Shown here piece by piece: positions 25,041 through 33,095 of a stretch of 64,000 nt of DNA. The stretch is from Microbacterium sp. ACRRU (lineage in GTDB: Bacteria > Actinomycetota > Actinomycetes > Actinomycetales > Microbacteriaceae), in contig NZ_JAKRNI010000003.1 of assembly GCF_022346945.1 (NCBI RefSeq), forward strand, positions 1 through 64,000, read 5' to 3'. Numbering within the stretch: the stretch's first letter is position 1; every line of letters starts with the position of its first letter. The translations under genes were made by a program, and so were the position numbers. The notes beneath the pieces were generated by a model. It was not told where the DNA came from, did not search any database, and saw only the letters and a list, made by a program, of their open reading frames with translations.

Positions 25041-25568
25041 ATGAGCACAGTCACCAGCACCGTCTACGACGCCCCGTTCGCCCCGATCCTGCTGACGTTC
25101 GTCGACGACGCCCTCGTTCGTCTCGACGTGGCGCACGACGGCGTCGACGCGGCGCGCGAGGGCATCGCTCGCCGCCTGGGCGTGGTGCCCGACACCGATC
25201 CGGAACCCGCCCGAGAGACGGTGACCCAACTCGACGAATACTTCGCCGGGGGACGCCGCGCCTTCGAGATCCTCCTCGACTGGCGGCTCGTCGGCGGCTT
25301 CACGCGCACGGCGCTCGAGGCGACGCGACGGATTCCTTTCGGCGAGGTCGCCTCGTACGGGGAGGTGGCGATCATGGCCGGCTCCCCCGGTGCCGCACGG
25401 GCGGTGGGGACGGCGTGCGCGAACACGCCGTTCTCGATCGTGGTGCCGGTGCACCGCGTCGTGCGCGCCGACGGCTCGATCGGCGAGTACGGCGGGCACC
25501 CCGAGGTCAAGCACTTCCTGCTCGATCTGGAGAACAGCGTCGCCGGAGGCCTGCGCACGCCCGCGTGA
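25041..25568 (+). CDS. Ogt/MGMT-family protein lacking the active-site cysteine
   Basis: 175 aa with the N-terminal Ogt domain and C-terminal alkyltransferase domain. Kept: IPFGEVASYGEVA (helix-turn-helix), AARAVG with the arginine finger, and SIVVPVHRVVRADGSIGEYGG. In alkyltransferases this last motif is PCHR; here the cysteine is valine (codon GTG). It therefore cannot accept an alkyl group by the usual mechanism and resembles alkyltransferase-like (ATL) proteins, which bind O6-alkylguanine and recruit excision repair. ATG 25041 has GGAGG eight bases upstream. It is divergent from the helicase-like gene. Confidence 0.88.
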   Translation: MSTVTSTVYDAPFAPILLTFVDDALVRLDVAHDGVDAAREGIARRLGVVPDTDPEPARETVTQLDEYFAGGRRAFEILLDWRLVGGFTRTALEATRRIPFGEVASYGEVAIMAGSPGAARAVGTACANTPFSIVVPVHRVVRADGSIGEYGGHPEVKHFLLDLENSVAGGLRTPA

Positions 25569-25589
25569 ATAGCCCCGCTCGCTGACGCG

Positions 25590-25628
25590 GCGTCGCCCGA
25601 CCCGGGCAGGTGCCGGGCCGGGCGACGC
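25590..25628. terminator. Bidirectional terminator hairpin
   Basis: GCGTCGCCCG and its inverse at the ends, with a further CCCGG/CCGGG pairing inside, between the convergent Ogt-like and symporter genes. Confidence 0.6.
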
Positions 25629-25635
25629 ACGGGGG

Positions 25636-27252
25636 TCAGTGGCTCGAAGCCTTCTCCGCACCGAAGCCGGTGAGCGAGCGCACATCCATCTCCGCGGCCT
25701 TGCGCGGGTCTTCCTTCCGGCTCGAGGTGATCGACCCCAGCCATCCGAGGAGGAATCCGAGCGGGATGGACACGATGCCGGGATTGTTCAGCGGCCAGAT
25801 CGCCACGCCCGTGTTGGCGAACACGCTGGTGGGCGTCCCCCAGAACACCGGGGAGAGGAGGATCAGCACGAGCGCCGACCCCAGCCCGCCGTACATGCTC
25901 CACACCGCACCACGCGTGGTGAATCGGCGCCAGAAGAGCGAGTACAGGATGGTCGGCAGGTTCGCCGAGGCGGCTACGGCGAAGGCGAGCGCCACGAGGA
26001 ACGCGACGTTCTGCCCCTGCACGCCGATGCCACCGACGATGGCGAGGATGCCGATGACGATCACCGTCCGCCGTGCGACCTTCACTTCACCGTCGGGCGG
26101 CACGTTCCCCTTCTTGACCACATTGGCGTAGATGTCGTGGGCGAACGACGCCGCGGCCGTGATGGTGAGGCCTGCCACGACCGCGAGGATCGTGGCGAAC
26201 GCGACCGCGGAGATGAAGCCGAGGAGGATCGGCCCGCCGAGCGACAGCGCCAGGAGCGGCGCCGCCGCGTTCACACCGCCGGGAGCGGCCAGGATCGCCT
26301 CCGGCCCGACGAGAGCGCCGGCGCCGTACCCCAGAACCAGGGTCAGGAGATAGAAGAGGCCGATCAGCCAGATCGCCCAGACGACCGATCGCCGCGCCTC
26401 CTTGGCCGTCGGCACGGTGTAGAACCGCATCAGCACGTGCGGAAGACCGGCGGTTCCGAGCACGAGGGCCAGTGCAAGCGAGATGAAGTCCCACGGATTG
26501 GCGCCGTACTGCAGACCGGGTCCGAGGATCGCCTCGCCCTTCGGCGACGCCGCGACAGCACTCTCGAGCAGGGTGTTGAGGTTGAACCCGTTGATGGCGA
26601 GCACCCAGATCGTCATGACCACGGCGCCACCGATGAGCAGGAACGCCTTGACGATCTGCACCCACGTCGTGCCCTTCATGCCGCCGATCAGGACGTACAC
26701 GATCATCAGGATGCCGACGACCGCCACGACGATCGACTGGCCCACACGCTCCGTGATTCCCAGCAGCAGCGACACGAGGCCACCGGCACCGGCCATCTGT
26801 GCGAGCAGATAGAAGAAGCACACCGCGAGCGTCGTGATCGCGGCCGCCATCCGCACCGGGCGTTCCTTCAGACGGAACGACAGCACGTCGGCCATCGTGA
26901 ACTTCCCGGTGTTGCGCATGAGCTCTGCCACAAGGAGCAGGGCAACGAGCCACGCGACCAGGAACCCCACCGAGTACAGGAAGCCGTCGTAGCCGTTGAT
27001 CGCGATGGCGCCGCAGATACCCAGGAACGATGCCGCCGAAAGGTAATCGCCCGCGATCGCGAAACCGTTCTGCGGTCCCGTGAAGGATCGTCCGGCTGCG
27101 TAGTAGTCCGCCGCGGTCTTGCTGTTGCGGCTGGCGCGGATGACGATGAACAGCGTCACCGCGACGAACGCGCCGAAGATGGAGATGTTCAGGATGGGGT
27201 TGTTCTCGACCGTCTGAACGGCCGCGTGCACGGTGCCGAAGACCTCGTTCAT
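25636..27252 (-). CDS. Sodium:solute symporter, acetate/monocarboxylate type
   Basis: A 538-aa inner-membrane SSS-family transporter of the ActP/MctC branch (acetate, pyruvate, propionate). Seen: AADYYAAGRSFTGPQNGFAIAGDYLSA split across the first loops (the family sodium-site region), GTAGLPHVLMRFYTV, and about 13 hydrophobic segments. Its ATG overlaps the stop of the DUF485 gene (ATGA), the classic symporter/DUF485 pairing. The divergent neighbour is a RamA-like regulator, as for monocarboxylate uptake in Corynebacterium, which supports an acetate/monocarboxylate substrate. Confidence 0.92.
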   Translation of the reverse strand: MNEVFGTVHAAVQTVENNPILNISIFGAFVAVTLFIVIRASRNSKTAADYYAAGRSFTGPQNGFAIAGDYLSAASFLGICGAIAINGYDGFLYSVGFLVAWLVALLLVAELMRNTGKFTMADVLSFRLKERPVRMAAAITTLAVCFFYLLAQMAGAGGLVSLLLGITERVGQSIVVAVVGILMIVYVLIGGMKGTTWVQIVKAFLLIGGAVVMTIWVLAINGFNLNTLLESAVAASPKGEAILGPGLQYGANPWDFISLALALVLGTAGLPHVLMRFYTVPTAKEARRSVVWAIWLIGLFYLLTLVLGYGAGALVGPEAILAAPGGVNAAAPLLALSLGGPILLGFISAVAFATILAVVAGLTITAAASFAHDIYANVVKKGNVPPDGEVKVARRTVIVIGILAIVGGIGVQGQNVAFLVALAFAVAASANLPTILYSLFWRRFTTRGAVWSMYGGLGSALVLILLSPVFWGTPTSVFANTGVAIWPLNNPGIVSIPLGFLLGWLGSITSSRKEDPRKAAEMDVRSLTGFGAEKASSH

Positions 27253-27599
27253 GCCTCACCCCGCTCCGCGCGCTCGAGTTCCTCGCGCAGCTGCTCCGCT
27301 CCCGGGTCGAGCCGGCGGTTCGCGTACGCGACGTACCCCATGGTGATGGCGAACGTGGTGACGAACTGTCCGAGTCCGAACACCAGTCCGACCGTGATGG
27401 CGCCGAACACCCGCTGCGCCATGAAGTCCGGCGCGAACGACGACAGCAATACATAGACGAAGTACCAGACCAGGAACGCCACGGCCATCGGGAAGACGAA
27501 GCTGCGCTGGCGCCGCTTCAGCTCCCGGAAGGGCGCGGACTCCTCGACCGCGATGTAGTCGACGCCGCTGGCGGCGCCGTCGATCCTTCTGTTCGTCAT
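27249..27599 (-). CDS. DUF485 small membrane partner of the symporter
   Basis: A 116-aa DUF485 protein (YjcH family) with two membrane helices (FPMAVAFLVWYFVYVLLS and FGAITVGLVFGLGQFVTTF) and a charged C-terminal tail. It is encoded directly upstream of, and overlapping, the acetate-type symporter, the usual arrangement for this family. ATG 27599 is preceded by a strong AAGGAGG; the longer upstream frame is not needed. Confidence 0.92.
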   Translation of the reverse strand: MTNRRIDGAASGVDYIAVEESAPFRELKRRQRSFVFPMAVAFLVWYFVYVLLSSFAPDFMAQRVFGAITVGLVFGLGQFVTTFAITMGYVAYANRRLDPGAEQLREELERAERGEA

Positions 27600-27737
27600 G
27601 TGGCCTCCTTGCCTCATGAGACCGGTGCCATGCGGCACCGGAAGGGGGAAATCACCGGGTGGGGACGACCCCCCGGTGGTAGGGTCGACGCTACGAAAGG
27701 CGGCGACGTAGCCGTCACCCCCGGAAGTAGGTAGTTC
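27600..27737. promoter_or_regulatory. Divergent control region of the symporter operon and the RamA-like gene
   Basis: 138 bp with two palindromes, CCGGTGCC-atgc-GGCACCGG (27622-27641) and CACCGGG...CCCGGTG (27653-27678), plus G5/G4/C6 runs (AGGGGGA, TGGGGA, ACCCCCCG). Runs of G4-6 or C4-6 are the described binding motif of RamA in Corynebacterium glutamicum, so these are plausible sites for the adjacent regulator. Confidence 0.5.
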
Positions 27738-28589
27738 GTGGGAGCATCGGCCGCACTCCGTGACGACGCGACGCTTGTGTCGCACGCCGTCACCGAGCTC
27801 GCACGCCGCACGAACTTCCCCGTCGCCTTCGGCGGCCTCGAGCACAACGGCGCTGTCCACGTATCCACCGTCGTTGGTGCGCGCACCCGGAGTATCGAGG
27901 GGCTCGTCGTGCACGCTGAGCGCGGGCTGGGCGGACGTGCGCTCGTCGAACGACGGCCGCGCCTGGCGCTGGATTACCGCACGGCCCGCACCATCACCCA
28001 CGACTACGACCGCGCCATCCTCGGCGAGGGCATCGCGACGCTCTTCGCCGTCCCCGTCCTCGTGCGCGGCGACGCCCGCGGTGTGCTCTACTGCGGGTCG
28101 TGGGCGCAGGCGCCCCTCGGCGAGCGGGAAGCACGCCCTGCGTTCGACATCGCCGGCGAGCTGGGGACGGAGTTGCGCGTGCGGGACGAGGTCGACCGCC
28201 GCCTCGCCTCCGTCACCGTTGGCGACGAGGGCATGAGCGCGGGCGCTCGGGAGGAGATCCGGCAGAGCTACGCGCAGCTGCGCAGCATCGCCGCGACGGT
28301 GGACGACGAGAGCGTGCGTCGGCGCCTGGAAGAGCTCGAGGGCCGCCTGGCCGCGCTGTCGGGGGATGCCCCGCCGACGTCCGAGGGTGCCGGCATCCAT
28401 CTCTCCCGTCGAGAGCTCGATGTCCTCGCGTGCGCCGCGGTCGGCGCGACCAACGGGGAGATCGCGGCATCCCTCCACCTGCGTGAGACGACCGTCAAGT
28501 CCTACCTGGCGTCGGCGATGTCGAAGCTGGATGCCTCCACCCGCCACGCCGCGGTCGCACGGGCGCGGCGCGTCGGGCTGCTCCCCTGA
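27738..28589 (+). CDS. GAF-LuxR regulator, RamA-like
   Basis: A 283-aa transcription factor: GAF-type sensor domain (~10-165), linker helix, and C-terminal LuxR helix-turn-helix (~220-280; SRRELDVLACAAVGATNGEI, TTVKSYLASAMSKL). The size and domain order are those of RamA, the corynebacterial activator of acetate metabolism, and it is divergent from an acetate-type symporter. Autoregulation and control of the symporter are inferred. GTG 27738 has GGAAG upstream with looser spacing than usual. Confidence 0.85.
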   Translation: MGASAALRDDATLVSHAVTELARRTNFPVAFGGLEHNGAVHVSTVVGARTRSIEGLVVHAERGLGGRALVERRPRLALDYRTARTITHDYDRAILGEGIATLFAVPVLVRGDARGVLYCGSWAQAPLGEREARPAFDIAGELGTELRVRDEVDRRLASVTVGDEGMSAGAREEIRQSYAQLRSIAATVDDESVRRRLEELEGRLAALSGDAPPTSEGAGIHLSRRELDVLACAAVGATNGEIAASLHLRETTVKSYLASAMSKLDASTRHAAVARARRVGLLP

Positions 28590-28711
28590 GCCAGCGACGC
28601 GCGCGCTGAGCGGTCCGTGAGAATCCCCTGGAAAAGACGCTCTGAGGTTGTGACCGCTGTCGATTCTCGGAATCGTGGCTGGCCCCTGACGTCGACACAG
28701 AAGGAGAGCCC

Positions 28712-28996
28712 ATGCTGACGCTCACCGAAGAGGCCACCACCGCCGTCAAGACCATCGCCGCCCAGCTGCCGGATGCCGCGCAGGGCGGTGTACGTATCGA
28801 GGGCGCCGGTTCGCCCGAATCGCAGTTCCGCTTGTCCGTCGTCGATGGCCCCGCGCCGGAAGACGCCGTCGTCGAGAACGCGGGAGCTCGCGTCTTCCTC
28901 GACGCCGATGCCGCCGAGGTCCTCGACGATCGTGTGCTGGACGCCCAGATGGACGGCCAGGGCGCGGTGCAGTTCGCCGTCACGGCCCAGGCCTGA
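28712..28996 (+). CDS. HesB/IscA-like protein without cysteines
   Basis: A 94-aa protein matching the A-type Fe-S carrier fold: start LTLTEEATTAVK, middle SQFRLSVVDGPAPED, and ARVFLDADAAEVLDDRVLDA. It contains no cysteine at all, so the Cys / Cys-x-Cys cluster ligands of IscA are gone and it cannot carry a cluster in the known way. AAGGAGAG stands before the ATG. It stands alone with its own downstream hairpin. Confidence 0.75.
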   Translation: MLTLTEEATTAVKTIAAQLPDAAQGGVRIEGAGSPESQFRLSVVDGPAPEDAVVENAGARVFLDADAAEVLDDRVLDAQMDGQGAVQFAVTAQA

Positions 28997-29004
28997 CGAC
29001 TTTT

Positions 29005-29039
29005 CGACGATGCCCCGGCCGCGCGCCGGGGCATCGTCG
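29005..29039. terminator. Terminator hairpin
   Basis: A 14-bp perfect stem (CGACGATGCCCCGG with its inverse), seven-base loop, between the HesB-like gene and the convergent DUF4436 gene. TTTT precedes it on the plus strand rather than following it. Confidence 0.65.
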
Positions 29040-29079
29040 TATCCGCGCCCTTCGGGGGGCGCTGCTCACACAGAACGGA

Positions 29080-29943
29080 TCACGCGGGACCGCGTCGCAA
29101 CCAGGCGATGACGAAGAGCACGAGCCCCCCGACGAGGCCGGCCAGCACCCAGAGGACGATGAGGTAGTCGATCCACGACCCGATGGGAGGAGAGCCGGGC
29201 AGGAAGTTGCGCAACGGGATGGTGGCGAAGAGCATCGCTCCGATCCACCCCATCACCGTCACCTCGACCTTGCGCCGCCCGCGCAGCACGACGATCGCGA
29301 CCGTCAACACCAGGACGGGGATGATGACCATGAGCGAGAGCAGCACGATCCCGAACGCGATCGTCGAACCCGAACGCGTCACGGCGATGTCGACGGCGAG
29401 GACGCCATCTCCGAGCTGCGTCTCCGTCACCGCGATGTCCCAGCCGGGTATCCCCCGCTTGGACGTGTGCACCGTCGTGGGAAGCGGGACCGACTCCCCG
29501 TCGGCGTCCTCCTCGATCGCCATCATCACCGAGCGCACCGCATAACGGTCGAAGGGCCAGTTCTCGATCCGCCCTTCCATGACGAACGACGTCTGGATCG
29601 GCGCGATCAGGTCGTCGGCCGCGTACTCGGTCGCCGTCGACCCCGCGACCGCCGAGATGAGCACACCGAACGAACGCCACGCCACCAGCCCGTTCGTGAC
29701 CGTCCCGTCCTCGCCCTGGGTGGGAACGACGGAGACAGTCAGTCGATTGGTCGTGGCATCCATCTTCTCGGGCGTCATCGACAGCGCGACGGTTTCACCC
29801 GACGTTTCGGCCTCGCCGGTCGTGACGACATCACCACTGCCCGCGTACAGCCCCACGACGGTGCCGTAGAGCGCCGCGAACACGACGACACAGACGACGA
29901 TCCAGAGGATCGGGCGACGACGGGACGGCGCGAGACTGCTCAC
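29080..29943 (-). CDS. DUF4436 membrane protein
   Basis: A 287-aa protein of the actinobacterial DUF4436 family, function unknown. One membrane helix near the N terminus (ILWIVVCVVVFAALYGTVV), a ~150-residue extracytoplasmic domain with ENWPFDRYAV (family signature) and NGLVAWRSFGVL, then three or four membrane helices. The GTG start at 29943 is the first of the frame; no strong ribosome site, possibly leaderless. Confidence 0.85.
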   Translation of the reverse strand: MSSLAPSRRRPILWIVVCVVVFAALYGTVVGLYAGSGDVVTTGEAETSGETVALSMTPEKMDATTNRLTVSVVPTQGEDGTVTNGLVAWRSFGVLISAVAGSTATEYAADDLIAPIQTSFVMEGRIENWPFDRYAVRSVMMAIEEDADGESVPLPTTVHTSKRGIPGWDIAVTETQLGDGVLAVDIAVTRSGSTIAFGIVLLSLMVIIPVLVLTVAIVVLRGRRKVEVTVMGWIGAMLFATIPLRNFLPGSPPIGSWIDYLIVLWVLAGLVGGLVLFVIAWLRRGPA

Positions 29944-29980
29944 GGAGCCAGTGTGGCAGAGCCGCGATGCGGGAAAAGGG

Positions 29981-30053
29981 TGCCCCCGACAGGATTCGAA
30001 CCTGCGACGCCCGCGTTAGGAGTGCGGCGCTCTATCCCCTGAGCTACGGAGGC
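29981..30053 (-). tRNA. tRNA-Arg (anticodon CCT)
   Basis: Cloverleaf on the minus strand: acceptor GCCTCCG/CGGGGGC, D arm with AGCTCAGGGGATAGAGC, anticodon loop CTCCTAA (CCT, reads AGG), T arm GCAGGTTCGAATCCTGT. CCA is not encoded. Confidence 0.94.
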
Positions 30054-30068
30054 GGGGCTCCTTCCAGC

Positions 30069-30803
30069 CTACTGCGGGCGAGCCGGGATGCCGGCGCGGA
30101 GGCGATCGGCGAGGGTGTCGTCCCACTCCCCCGGCTCGGAAAGTGCGGCCTCGCGCACATCCACGCCGTCGGCACCCACCGATGCCGCGCACACGAGCAA
30201 CGACTCGAGCACGAGGCCGTCGTGCTCGTCGCGGCGCAGGACCGAGGTGGAGGGATCGGCCGTGGATGCCGCGACGACTTCGAGCCACGGCGCCCACCAG
30301 CCCGCGCCCGGCGCGACACCGACGCGGCGGAACTCCGCGAGCCAGCGCCCGATTCGGGGCGTCGCCGGGTCATCGGGGCCGTGGTGAGCGATCATGTGCG
30401 TTCCGGGTGCGAGGCGCGTACGGCGGACGGTGAGACCGTCCCACTCCACGACCGTGGCGCCAGCGGCATCCACTTCGACCAGATTGAATCCGCGGGTCGC
30501 CGGGGTCGGGGCGAGCGTGCCCGCGACGGACTGCAGGGGGATGCCACCGCGGCTGATGACCTCGTCGTCCGCGCGCTGCGACAGGTCCTCGCGGTTGAGC
30601 AGGACCGCGAGCCGTCGGGCGTCGGGGTCGACGGCCAACCACGCGCCGCCGGCACGGTCGTCCCGCACGCCCCGCACGCCCGGCCGCTCGGGCCACCACT
30701 GGCCGATGCCCCGCCAGGGCCGATGCCGGTCCTCGTCGCGGACGGCCAGGATGCGAACGGGCTCGCCACTCTCGCGCGGGACATCGACGACGACGGTGCA
30801 CAT
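30069..30803 (-). CDS. NRDE (TANGO2) family protein
   Basis: A 244-aa protein of the NRDE/TANGO2 family, starting MCTVVVDVP. The cysteine after Met is the family's potential N-terminal nucleophile. LAVLLNREDL carries the NRDE-like signature, and the frame continues to SEPGEWDDTLADRL. ATG 30803 is chosen so that Cys is residue 2; TACCGT seven bases upstream may be a leaderless -10. The exact biochemical role is unknown. Confidence 0.82.
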   Translation of the reverse strand: MCTVVVDVPRESGEPVRILAVRDEDRHRPWRGIGQWWPERPGVRGVRDDRAGGAWLAVDPDARRLAVLLNREDLSQRADDEVISRGGIPLQSVAGTLAPTPATRGFNLVEVDAAGATVVEWDGLTVRRTRLAPGTHMIAHHGPDDPATPRIGRWLAEFRRVGVAPGAGWWAPWLEVVAASTADPSTSVLRRDEHDGLVLESLLVCAASVGADGVDVREAALSEPGEWDDTLADRLRAGIPARPQ

Positions 30804-30964
30804 TCCTCTCACGGTACCGGCGCGTGGGACGGGTCGGGTGGCCGCGCAGGCCCGCTGTCCAGCGGATGCCCCGGCCGCACGGGATCAGGCCGATGACTCG
30901 TCGGTGCCGCCGCCTCCCTCGATATCGGTGCGCTCGGCGGGCCGGCACCTGGGAGACTGGGGCC

Positions 30965-32167
30965 ATGTTCGTCGTCGTGGGAGTGACCGGAGGCATCGCC
31001 GCCTACAAGACCGTGACCCTGGTCCGGCTGCTGGTGAAGGCGGGGCACGACGTCCACGTCGTCCCCACCGACGACGCGCTGCGTTTCGTCGGGCTGCCCA
31101 CGTGGGAGGCTCTCAGCCGCAACCCCGTCACGACATCGGTCCACGAGGACGTCGCACGCGTGCGGCACGTCGCGCTCGGCCAGTCCGCCGACCTCGTCAT
31201 CGTCGCCCCCGCCACGGCGAACACGCTGGCGTCGATGGCCGCGGGACTGGCATCCGACCTGCTGGGCACCACGCTGCTCGCGACGACCGCCCCGGTGGTG
31301 GTCGCCCCCGCCATGCACACCGAGATGTGGCGCCACCCGGCGACGGTGCACAACATCGAGGTGCTGCAAGCCCGGGGAGTGCACGTCGTGGGCCCGGCCG
31401 ACGGCGCGTTGACCGGCGGCGACAGCGGTCCCGGTCGCATGTCCGAACCGGAGGAGATCGCGACGGCGGCGCTCGCGCTGGTCGAGCGTCCGAGAGACCT
31501 CGAGGGGCTCGCCGTGGTCGTGAGCGCCGGGGGCACCCGAGAACCCATCGACCCCGTGCGATTCCTGGGCAACCGCTCGAGTGGACGGCAGGGCGTCGCC
31601 ATCGCGCGCGCCGCCGCCGATCGCGGCGCGACGGTCACCCTCGTTGCGGCGCACCTCGACGCCAACGTGCACCCCGACCCGCGCGTCGAGGTCATCTCGG
31701 TGGGAACCGCGGACGAGCTCGGACGGGCGATGGATGCCATCGCCCCCGAGGCCGACGTGATCATCATGGCCGCAGCGGTGGCGGACTACTCCGTTGCCGC
31801 GGTGTCGGAGCAGAAGCTGCGGAAGCAGGATGCCCCCGAGAGACTCACGCTGAATCTCGTCGAGAACCGCGACATCGTCGCGGGGCTCGTCGCTGCGCGG
31901 CGCGCCGGGCAGACCGTCGTCGCGTTCGCCGCCGAGACCGTCGAGGGCGAGGACGAGCTGATCGAACGCGCCCGCACCAAGATCGCCCGGAAGGGTGTCG
32001 ACCTCCTCGCCGCGAACGCCGTGGGCTGGACGCGCGGTTTCGAGACGGCCGACAACGCCCTCACGATCGTCGGGCGGGACGGTGACGTCGTGGCCTCGGC
32101 ATCCGGGTCCAAGGACGACACCGCCCACGCGCTCCTCGACGCGATCCTGGCGATCCGCTCGCGTTGA
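30965..32167 (+). CDS. coaBC: Bifunctional phosphopantothenoylcysteine decarboxylase / phosphopantothenate-cysteine ligase
   Basis: A 400-aa enzyme of coenzyme A synthesis. The N-terminal FMN-binding decarboxylase (CoaC, ~1-180) has GVTGGIAAYKTVTLVRLL, the PAMHTEMW active-site loop, and GDSGPGRM. The C-terminal ligase (CoaB, ~185-400) has VVVSAGGTREPIDPVRF, ADVIIMAAAVADY and LVENRDIV. Length matches the family. ATG 30965 is preceded by GGGAG. It is convergent with the DUF2510 gene, stops three bases apart. Confidence 0.95.
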   Translation: MFVVVGVTGGIAAYKTVTLVRLLVKAGHDVHVVPTDDALRFVGLPTWEALSRNPVTTSVHEDVARVRHVALGQSADLVIVAPATANTLASMAAGLASDLLGTTLLATTAPVVVAPAMHTEMWRHPATVHNIEVLQARGVHVVGPADGALTGGDSGPGRMSEPEEIATAALALVERPRDLEGLAVVVSAGGTREPIDPVRFLGNRSSGRQGVAIARAAADRGATVTLVAAHLDANVHPDPRVEVISVGTADELGRAMDAIAPEADVIIMAAAVADYSVAAVSEQKLRKQDAPERLTLNLVENRDIVAGLVAARRAGQTVVAFAAETVEGEDELIERARTKIARKGVDLLAANAVGWTRGFETADNALTIVGRDGDVVASASGSKDDTAHALLDAILAIRSR

Positions 32168-32170
32168 GGG

Positions 32171-33028
32171 TCAGTACCCGTAGTACTGCAGCTCTTCGAT
32201 CAGCGGAAGCAGTGCGTTCAGGAGCAGCGCCACCCACACCGCGACGGCGATGATCGTGACGAGGGTCAGGGCGATCCACCCCCACACCGGAGCCATCCCC
32301 TTGCCGGTCTGACGCCGCAGGATGACCGCGCGACCGATGATGTACACGCCGCCGCTCGAAATGGCGAGGACGAAGAAGCTCCACGCCCAGTGGAACGGCC
32401 TGTCGATGCCGCGGGCGCGCAGCTGCCTCCAGTCCAGGAAGGAGAACAGGACCGTGAGCGCGGCGATGACGAAGCTGAAAGCGGAGGCGCCGGCCGTGAC
32501 CGCCAGCGACGCCGCCGCAGCGTACGGCGCCTGCTCGGGATACAGCGAGGCGTAGATTGACTCCTGGATGTAGGTCGTCCAGTCGAAGAGGAACAGCGTC
32601 ACCAGAGAGACGAGCGGCAGGGCGACGACGAGCCAGATCCAGACGGTGTTGGTGGGGATGTCGCGGCGCGCGGGGGCCGAGGCCGACGGCGCGGCGGGCG
32701 CGGTCGGATACGCCGGCGCGCTCGGTGCGGGGCGAGCAGGGGCGGCGGCGTGGTCCGGGGCGCTCTGGCCACTCGCGTACGCCGGGGCGTCCGCGCGCGG
32801 GACGGGCGGCGCGGATGCGGCGGGAGACGCCGGGACGTCTGTGTTCGGGGTCGGCGGGACGGGCGGGGCCGCGGGAGTCTCCGGGCGGCTCGAGAACTGT
32901 TCAGCCGAGGAGCCGCCGGCGGCCGGTCGCACCTCGTCCGTCCACGCGGTGCCGTTCCAGCGACGCAGTCCGCCGCCCCCGGCGGGATCGGGATACCAGC
33001 CGTCGGGCGGAGTGGGCGTGTCGGTCAT
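32171..33028 (-). CDS. DUF2510 membrane protein
   Basis: A 285-aa protein: N-terminal DUF2510 motif (PPDGWYPDPAGGGGLRRWNG, then TAWTDEV), a long Pro/Ala-rich linker (~40-135), and a C-terminal domain with four hydrophobic segments. Function unknown; the family is widespread in actinobacterial membrane proteins. ATG 33028 has AGGGGG upstream. It is followed closely by the coaBC end and shares no obvious operon. Confidence 0.85.
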   Translation of the reverse strand: MTDTPTPPDGWYPDPAGGGGLRRWNGTAWTDEVRPAAGGSSAEQFSSRPETPAAPPVPPTPNTDVPASPAASAPPVPRADAPAYASGQSAPDHAAAPARPAPSAPAYPTAPAAPSASAPARRDIPTNTVWIWLVVALPLVSLVTLFLFDWTTYIQESIYASLYPEQAPYAAAASLAVTAGASAFSFVIAALTVLFSFLDWRQLRARGIDRPFHWAWSFFVLAISSGGVYIIGRAVILRRQTGKGMAPVWGWIALTLVTIIAVAVWVALLLNALLPLIEELQYYGY

Positions 33029-33095
33029 GTCGTTCCCCCTGTGGTGCTTCGGTGCTCCGTGCACGTTTCCCCGAGTCTAGTGAGGGGCTCCGACG

